From: Candidatus Glassiibacteriota bacterium
Lineage (GTDB): Bacteria > Gemmatimonadota > Glassbacteria > GWA2-58-10
Direction of reading: 5' to 3'
Assembly: GCA_016934095.1 (NCBI GenBank)
Contig: JAFGTO010000500.1
Span: 1-9,478 of the forward strand
DNA: 9,478 nt
This document shows positions 5,804 to 9,478 of the stretch, piece by piece. How positions within the stretch are numbered: the stretch's first letter is position 1; the number at the start of each line of letters is the position of its first letter. The notes below the pieces were generated by a model. The model was not told the DNA's origin, did no database searches, and was given only the letters and a program-made list of their open reading frames with translations. The position numbers were made by a program, and so were the translations under genes.

Positions 5804-5852
5804 GTAGCGAGTCATGCCTCGCCCCTATTGGCGTGGCGGGGCTTCTGTGCCT
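5804..5852 (+). repeat. Palindrome-plus-trailer repeat, copy A (degenerate)
   Basis: This is the most decayed of three related units. The palindromic head survives as GTAG, CGAG, CATG, then CCTCGCCCCTA; four bases of the left arm appear lost compared with a full GTAGGGGCGAGG arm. The 20-base trailer at 5833-5852 reads GTGGCGGGGCTTCTGTGCCT. Confidence 0.5.
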
Positions 5853-5876
5853 GTTTTCGGCAGACTTGCACACCCC

Positions 5877-5916
5877 GTCCGCTTCGCGGACACCCCTCTT
5901 GAAGAGGGGATTTTTT
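5877..5916 (+). repeat. Twin hairpins with T-run, dispersed-repeat type
   Basis: GTCCGC/GCGGAC (5877-5882 with 5886-5891, TTC loop) is followed directly by CCCCTC/GAGGGG (5893-5898 with 5904-5909, TTGAA loop) and, after one A, six T. The second hairpin has intrinsic-terminator form on the plus strand, but no plus-strand gene precedes it. It therefore reads better as a dispersed repeat unit than as a working terminator. Confidence 0.5.
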
Positions 5917-5951
5917 CCATCCGTGCCCGGGCTACGAGACAACCCGAATCA

Positions 5952-6007
5952 AGGGGCGCACACAGGGGGTGCGCCCCTACGGGTGGTGTGGCGGGGACTC
6001 TGTGCCT
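5952..6007 (+). repeat. Palindrome-plus-trailer repeat, copy B
   Basis: A perfect 10-base stem, AGGGGCGCAC/GTGCGCCCCT (5952-5961 with 5969-5978), has a 7-base loop. The trailer at 5988-6007 is GTGGCGGGGACTCTGTGCCT, matching copies A and C at all but two or three positions. A second CTGTGCCT phrase follows immediately. Confidence 0.65.
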
Positions 6008-6075
6008 CTGTGCCTTTATTCCACCGGCCCAGCTTTGTTGGTGGTCAAAGGTAAACACATCGTATTCTACTGTAG

Positions 6076-6123
6076 GGGCGTGGCATGCCACGCCCGGGGT
6101 TAGGTGGCGGGGCCTCTGTGCTT
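6076..6123 (+). repeat. Palindrome-plus-trailer repeat, copy C
   Basis: A perfect 20-base palindrome, GGGCGTGGCATGCCACGCCC (6076-6095), is preceded by TGTAG and followed 8 bases later by the trailer at 6104-6123. The trailer reads GTGGCGGGGCCTCTGTGCTT. A further CTCTGTGCCTT lies at about 6130-6140, just before the stop codon of the binding-protein gene on the other strand. Confidence 0.65.
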
Positions 6124-6148
6124 CTGCCCCTCTGTGCCTTACTTCTCC

Positions 6149-7801
6149 TCATTCCGCCTGCCGGCCGCGGTCAAGCCAGACCCCGGCCAGCGGGAAAGCC
6201 CAGATACCCACCGCCGGGAAAGCGGCCCCGCGCCAGTACGGTTTGAGCAAAGCCACCTGGCCGGGGTGATACAAGAAGATCCATGGAGACTCATCGCTGA
6301 CTATGCTCTCGACCTCCCTGTAAAGGGCGGCCCGCCGTGCCTGGTCCACGACCTCCAGGGCCAGGGTGCAGAGGCTGTCCACCGCCCGGTCTGCGAAACG
6401 GGTGTAATTACCTGCATCGCCCCAGTTTTCGCTGCTGAACAGTGTGTAGAGGAAGTTGTGCGCATCCGGGAAGTCCCCGATCCAGCTCCCCCGGAAGAGC
6501 TGAGACTCGCCGGCCCGGATGGCCGCCAGGAAAGCGGCCCATTCCAGGCTTTTCAAGCGCACCTCGACCCCGATCTCGGACAGGCAGGCCTGGATGAACT
6601 CGCAGACCCTCCTGTCGGCCGGGTCGTTGTTGTAAAGCAGGGTGACCTCCCCCAGGCCCCGGCCCCCGGGATAACCCGCCCGGGCCAGCAGCTCGCGGGC
6701 CATGGCTGGATCGTAGGGATATCCCTCGAGCTCCCCGTTATGGCCCGCCAGGCCGGGAGGCACCGCCCCGGTCGAGACCACATCCACTCCCTCGCCCAGC
6801 ACCTCGCAGATCGCCCGCTTGTTTACCGCATAGTTGAAAGCCCGGCGCAGCAGACGGTTGTCTTTGAAAGGCTGCCGGGTGAGGTTGAATCCCAGGTAGC
6901 GCACCGAAAGCCCCGGCCAGATATGCAGCTGGTCGGCGAGACGCTTGCGGGAAAGCGCCACCTGCCCCGGAGGAAGCTGGTCCAGCAGGTCCAGCTCGCC
7001 GGCACGGTATTTCTCGAAAGCCACGCTGACATTGGGCACCACCACGAAATCCGCCAGGTCCACCCCTGCTGGGGGCCTGGGCCGTATGGGGTAGCTCACG
7101 CTGCGCTCGAGCAGGATACGGCTGTCGTGGCGCCACTCGACAAAGCGAAACGGGCCGCTGCCCACCGGATGCTCGCCGAAATCCGCCCTGTCTGCCCTTT
7201 CCACCTCCTCGCGGGGAACAATACTCGCGCCCACCATGGTCAACTGCACCAGGAACGGCGCAAAGGGTTTCTCCAGACGGAGCACCACCAGGCTGTCGCC
7301 CGCGGTCCCGATCCCCTCCACGGCCCCGGCCCGGCCATCCCTGAAAGCCTGAGCCCCACGCAGGGGAAGCAGGATCCAGGGTCTCTTGCCTGCGGAGGCC
7401 GGGTCGAGCAGCCGCTCGAAAGAATAGCGCACGTCTGCGGCAACTACCCGGCGGCCGTTGTGAAAGCGGACATCCCGGCGCAGCAGGAAACGGAAGGTCA
7501 GGCCGCTGTCGGCCGTTTCCCAGGCTGCGGCCAGGCAGGGCACCACCGAGCCGGTTTCCGGGTCCAGGCGCACCAGCGGGTCAAAAAGGTTGCAAGCCAC
7601 GGCCTGGGAGACCAGGTCGACACTGTGGATAGGGTCGAGAGAGGGCGGGTCGCCCGGAATGCGCAGGCGGAAAACCACTTTCCCGTCCTGCAGCGTGCCA
7701 CCGCGGCCCGCAGAGCCTGTAGAGCAGCAGAGCAAAACCGGGAGCGCCGCCGCGAGCGACAGCAGCAGGTGATAAACAGCCTTGTTCGCCATAGATTTCA
7801 T
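6149..7801 (-). CDS. ABC transporter substrate-binding protein, family 5 (DppA/OppA-like)
   Basis: This is the periplasmic or lipid-anchored receptor that delivers peptides (or related ligands) to the permeases. With the ATG at 7801 it has 550 residues, normal for the family. Seen: a signal sequence (basic MKSMANK, hydrophobic about 9-24) ending in LLCCSTGSAG. The Cys residues suggest a lipoprotein, but the -1 residue is not the usual Gly/Ala, so cleavage near GSA is also possible. The mature start FRLRIPGDPPSLDPIHS (about 44-60) and FRFLLRRDVRFHNGRRVVA (103-121), then DVRYSFERLLDP, are the classic signature. Later come GSGPFRFVEW and the FNLTRQPFKDNRLLRRAFNY segment. ATGs at 7825 and 7792 are alternative starts; none has a clear ribosome binding site. 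The permeases lie 940 bases downstream, across a repeat island. The gene upstream ends 59 bases away on the same strand. Confidence 0.93.
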   Translation of the reverse strand: MKSMANKAVYHLLLSLAAALPVLLCCSTGSAGRGGTLQDGKVVFRLRIPGDPPSLDPIHSVDLVSQAVACNLFDPLVRLDPETGSVVPCLAAAWETADSGLTFRFLLRRDVRFHNGRRVVAADVRYSFERLLDPASAGKRPWILLPLRGAQAFRDGRAGAVEGIGTAGDSLVVLRLEKPFAPFLVQLTMVGASIVPREEVERADRADFGEHPVGSGPFRFVEWRHDSRILLERSVSYPIRPRPPAGVDLADFVVVPNVSVAFEKYRAGELDLLDQLPPGQVALSRKRLADQLHIWPGLSVRYLGFNLTRQPFKDNRLLRRAFNYAVNKRAICEVLGEGVDVVSTGAVPPGLAGHNGELEGYPYDPAMARELLARAGYPGGRGLGEVTLLYNNDPADRRVCEFIQACLSEIGVEVRLKSLEWAAFLAAIRAGESQLFRGSWIGDFPDAHNFLYTLFSSENWGDAGNYTRFADRAVDSLCTLALEVVDQARRAALYREVESIVSDESPWIFLYHPGQVALLKPYWRGAAFPAVGIWAFPLAGVWLDRGRQAE

Positions 7802-7860
7802 CGGGGGTGAAAGGGACCGAACCATCCGCGAGCCGTGGCCGGATGTGCGGAACTGTCTTG

Positions 7861-8547
7861 CTAGTCGACAAGGCGCCAGCGGGTGTTGTCTTCCTTATCG
7901 AAAAAGCCCTTTCTCACGATACCGGAGCCTGAGGCCAGTACGTAGTCGGACGTATCGCCCCGGGTGAAGTTCGGATGTCCCAGCAGGTTTATCCCCACCA
8001 CGTCCTGCGCCTCCGCTGCCGTGTATACCAGCACGTACTGACTGGTATTGAAGGGATTGGGGACGATGAAAATCAGCCTCCAGGGCCGGGGAGTAATCGT
8101 TCCGGAAGCCGAGATAAGCCCGGAGCCGGAAAAAGAAAACGGGAAAGAATCCCGCATCCGGTCGGCCACGCTGTTTTCTCCCACGGGCCCGTAAAGGATC
8201 AGTGAGCGTTCCCTGAGGGTTTTTTCAGCCACCGCGGTGTCCGGGTAGACCGGGATCACGGCCGACAGCTTGCGGCCGAGAAGCTCGGAGACCTTGTGCG
8301 CGTAATCCGCCAGTTGTTTCCCGCTGTCTCCGCCAGTACCGTAGACAATGGCCAGTGCGGCGGCTTTTTTCCGGAAAATATCGTCTATCGGCCCATCCAG
8401 GCTGACATCCAGTGCCCGGTAGTAGAACTGGACTATCACTACGCAGAACAGTACGGTCAGCAGGCCGTAGCGGACCGAGACGTTACCCCCGAAAAGCCCT
8501 CTTTTGCCCTGAGCGGGACTATCCTCGCGTCGGTCGGTTCGCCGCAT
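7861..8547 (-). CDS. Single-pass membrane protein with a hydrolase-associated-type domain, function unknown
   Basis: A 228-residue protein with a basic N-terminus, one membrane helix (GLLTVLFCVVIVQFYY, 28-43) and the rest outside the cytoplasm. The segment SLILYGPVGENSVADRM (115-131), the hydrophobic strand RLIFIVPNPFNTSQYVLVYT (157-176) and the closing SDYVLASGSGIVRKGFFD (200-217) are suggestive. From memory they resemble a domain found near the C-terminus of large prolyl-oligopeptidase-like or dienelactone-hydrolase-like proteins (LxGxxxxN, then PNPxN-x-YVV, then DYVV-GxFD). Here it stands alone, with no Ser-His-Asp hydrolase domain. The start is the ATG at 8547, with AGAG 8 bases upstream. 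It lies between a DUF6599 gene (52-base gap) and the binding-protein gene (59-base gap), all on one strand, so cotranscription is likely. The domain similarity is my inference and unverified. Confidence 0.75.
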   Translation of the reverse strand: MRRTDRREDSPAQGKRGLFGGNVSVRYGLLTVLFCVVIVQFYYRALDVSLDGPIDDIFRKKAAALAIVYGTGGDSGKQLADYAHKVSELLGRKLSAVIPVYPDTAVAEKTLRERSLILYGPVGENSVADRMRDSFPFSFSGSGLISASGTITPRPWRLIFIVPNPFNTSQYVLVYTAAEAQDVVGINLLGHPNFTRGDTSDYVLASGSGIVRKGFFDKEDNTRWRLVD

Positions 8548-8599
8548 AACAGTCTGCTCTTTCGCTTGAGAAGGCTCCGTGCGCTACCACCGCCCGTGG

Positions 8600-9478
8600 T
8601 CAGACTTTACCCATGGAGATCAGTTTCTGCCGCATCTGCCGCAGGTACTCGTTGACCACTTCCACATCCGGGGCCCCCAGGATGCCCAACACCACTTTTC
8701 CCGTATGCTCGGTAACAACCCTGCCGTAATAGGAGTCATCGGCGGTGAACCACCGGATGTCCTCATCCTCGTGTCCCTGGAGGTTCTCGCCGTACTTCTC
8801 CATGAATGTCCTGTAGCTTTCGAAGCTGCGGGCGGCGGAGCTCAAGTCGTCGTGGAGGATGAAAAACAGCTTGAATTCATTCTGGCCCACCTGGTATTCG
8901 GCGGTGAAACCGTTTTTCAAATCGCTCTGGCCCAGCACATCCCGGGCCAGGTAACGCTCGCTGTTGGCCACCAGGTTGTCCCCGGGAAAAACCGCAAGCT
9001 CCCCGGGGACCTCAGCTTTCCCGCCGATCCGTCCCAGGATCTCCACGGCCAGGGCTTCGAGCTGCCCGCCCACCTGCTCGCCCTCCTGAAAGGCTGTCAG
9101 TTTAATGTAGTAGGGTCCCTGGTAGAGATGCAGGGAATTTTCGGTAAGGTAACCCTGGGCGCCGATATCGATGTAACGGGCGCTGTAGGAACGCTCGGAG
9201 GCATAGATCCCGAAGCCGCACAAGTCATCGGCCATCTGGTAGATGTCCACTACCGCCTGCAGGCCGGCACCCTCGTTTTCGTAGTCCGCCGTGGCTACAG
9301 CCTGGAAATTGTAGACCAGGTACCCCTCGGCCCCCCCATCGATATATTCCCAGAGGTTGTCCGGAAGAAAAAGACGTGCTTCGCCGGAGCGCCGCCATCC
9401 CGGCACCTCGGCCCCGGGGAGCAATGCCGCCAGGTCGGAGCTCCCGGCCGGGCGGGCCGCACCCTGCCCGCCAGCCTC
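8600..9478 (-). CDS. DUF6599 family protein, 5' end outside the window
   Basis: At least 292 residues; the frame is open to the right edge. The nearest start-like codon (TTG at 9424) is unlikely to be real, because the 18 upstream codons read as sensible protein (ARPAGSSDLAALLPGAEVPG) and lead into the domain. The recognisable part is LARLF-like packing followed by NLWEYIDGGAEGYLVYNF (about 23-40 counting from 9424). This is the hallmark of DUF6599 proteins, normally exported behind a signal peptide that would lie off the window. Further features are VVDIYQM, FGIYASERS, YYIKLTAF and a C-terminal KVVLGILG strand. No catalytic residues are evident and the family has no assigned function. It is the most upstream visible gene of a likely minus-strand transcript that continues into the membrane protein at 7861-8547 and the peptide-binding protein. 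Confidence 0.85.
   Translation of the reverse strand, partial: EAGGQGAARPAGSSDLAALLPGAEVPGWRRSGEARLFLPDNLWEYIDGGAEGYLVYNFQAVATADYENEGAGLQAVVDIYQMADDLCGFGIYASERSYSARYIDIGAQGYLTENSLHLYQGPYYIKLTAFQEGEQVGGQLEALAVEILGRIGGKAEVPGELAVFPGDNLVANSERYLARDVLGQSDLKNGFTAEYQVGQNEFKLFFILHDDLSSAARSFESYRTFMEKYGENLQGHEDEDIRWFTADDSYYGRVVTEHTGKVVLGILGAPDVEVVNEYLRQMRQKLISMGKV

Larger units (their letters stand above)
5208..6148. other. Gene-free repeat island between binding-protein and permease genes
   Basis: About 940 bases with no convincing gene. Frames exist on both strands (for instance 5379-5609, 5740-6054 and 5814-6269 plus; 5667-5942 minus). They lack ribosome binding sites or recognisable sequence and run across palindromes. 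The stretch holds at least six hairpin-forming or repeated elements, listed separately. The part from 5594 to 5802 contains no repeat that I could define, only AT-richer sequence with a TATAAT at 5787-5792 that has no good -35 box and faces no gene. The region looks like an accumulation site for short non-autonomous repeats. Confidence 0.75.

Noticed and set aside
5893..5916. A hairpin with six T that looks like an intrinsic terminator
   Set aside because: It has terminator polarity only on the plus strand, where no gene precedes it; on the minus strand, where the genes run, there is no T-run. Kept as a repeat.
5804..6140. Possible CRISPR array because of several repeated units
   Set aside because: The units are irregularly spaced (155 and 116 bases), imperfect, and contain variable palindromes rather than constant repeats with unique spacers; no cas genes are present.
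5740..6269. Overlapping small plus-strand frames in the repeat island
   Set aside because: They run through the palindromes and trailers, so their translations merely repeat the repeat sequence; no ribosome binding site or family.
6104..7810. A 568-codon open frame on the plus strand opposite the binding-protein gene
   Set aside because: It mirrors the real gene on the other strand, is rich in His, Gln, Arg and Pro as antisense GC-rich frames are, and resembles no protein family.

Overview
This window looks like a chromosomal piece of an uncultivated, GC-rich, Gram-negative-type bacterium. The evidence is two inner-membrane/periplasm systems, a YggT protein, an ApbE-type flavinylating enzyme and a long-chain polyprenyl synthase of the quinone-tail kind. 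There is no 16S or other phylogenetic marker. The mix of DUF6599, strong repeat content and dense GC-rich coding fits FCB-superphylum-like or deltaproteobacterial-like candidate lineages, but that is only an impression.

Left part (1-2605): a 5' fragment of an ApbE-like FAD:protein FMN transferase overlaps the end of a polyprenyl diphosphate synthase, both on the minus strand and probably cotranscribed. Across a short intergenic region with two outward-facing promoter-like sequences lies a plus-strand FtsX/MacB-type ABC permease, with a GC hairpin immediately upstream of its start.

Middle (2692-5207): a small YggT-family membrane protein (minus), a 77-residue unknown basic protein with a very strong ribosome binding site (plus), then two overlapping dipeptide/oligopeptide ABC permeases (DppC- and DppB-like, minus).

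Repeat island (5208-6148): about 940 bases with no credible gene, packed with palindromes. These are a REP-like hairpin pair, a 127-base imperfect inverted repeat, and three copies of a palindrome-plus-trailer unit. One hairpin of the REP-like pair is nearly identical to the hairpin upstream of the FtsX gene. The island separates the permeases from the peptide-binding protein that would normally head the same operon.

Right part (6149-9478): the family 5 solute-binding protein, a single-pass membrane protein resembling a domain often found at the end of large hydrolase-like proteins, and a DUF6599 protein cut by the window edge. All three are on the minus strand with short gaps, so one transcript is plausible.

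Together the right two thirds encode a peptide importer (binding protein plus two permeases) with no ATPase in the window. I see no phage, CRISPR, tRNA, rRNA or intact insertion sequence, and no clearly new defence or biosynthetic system. The most unusual content is the repeat island and the hairpin family it shares with the FtsX leader.
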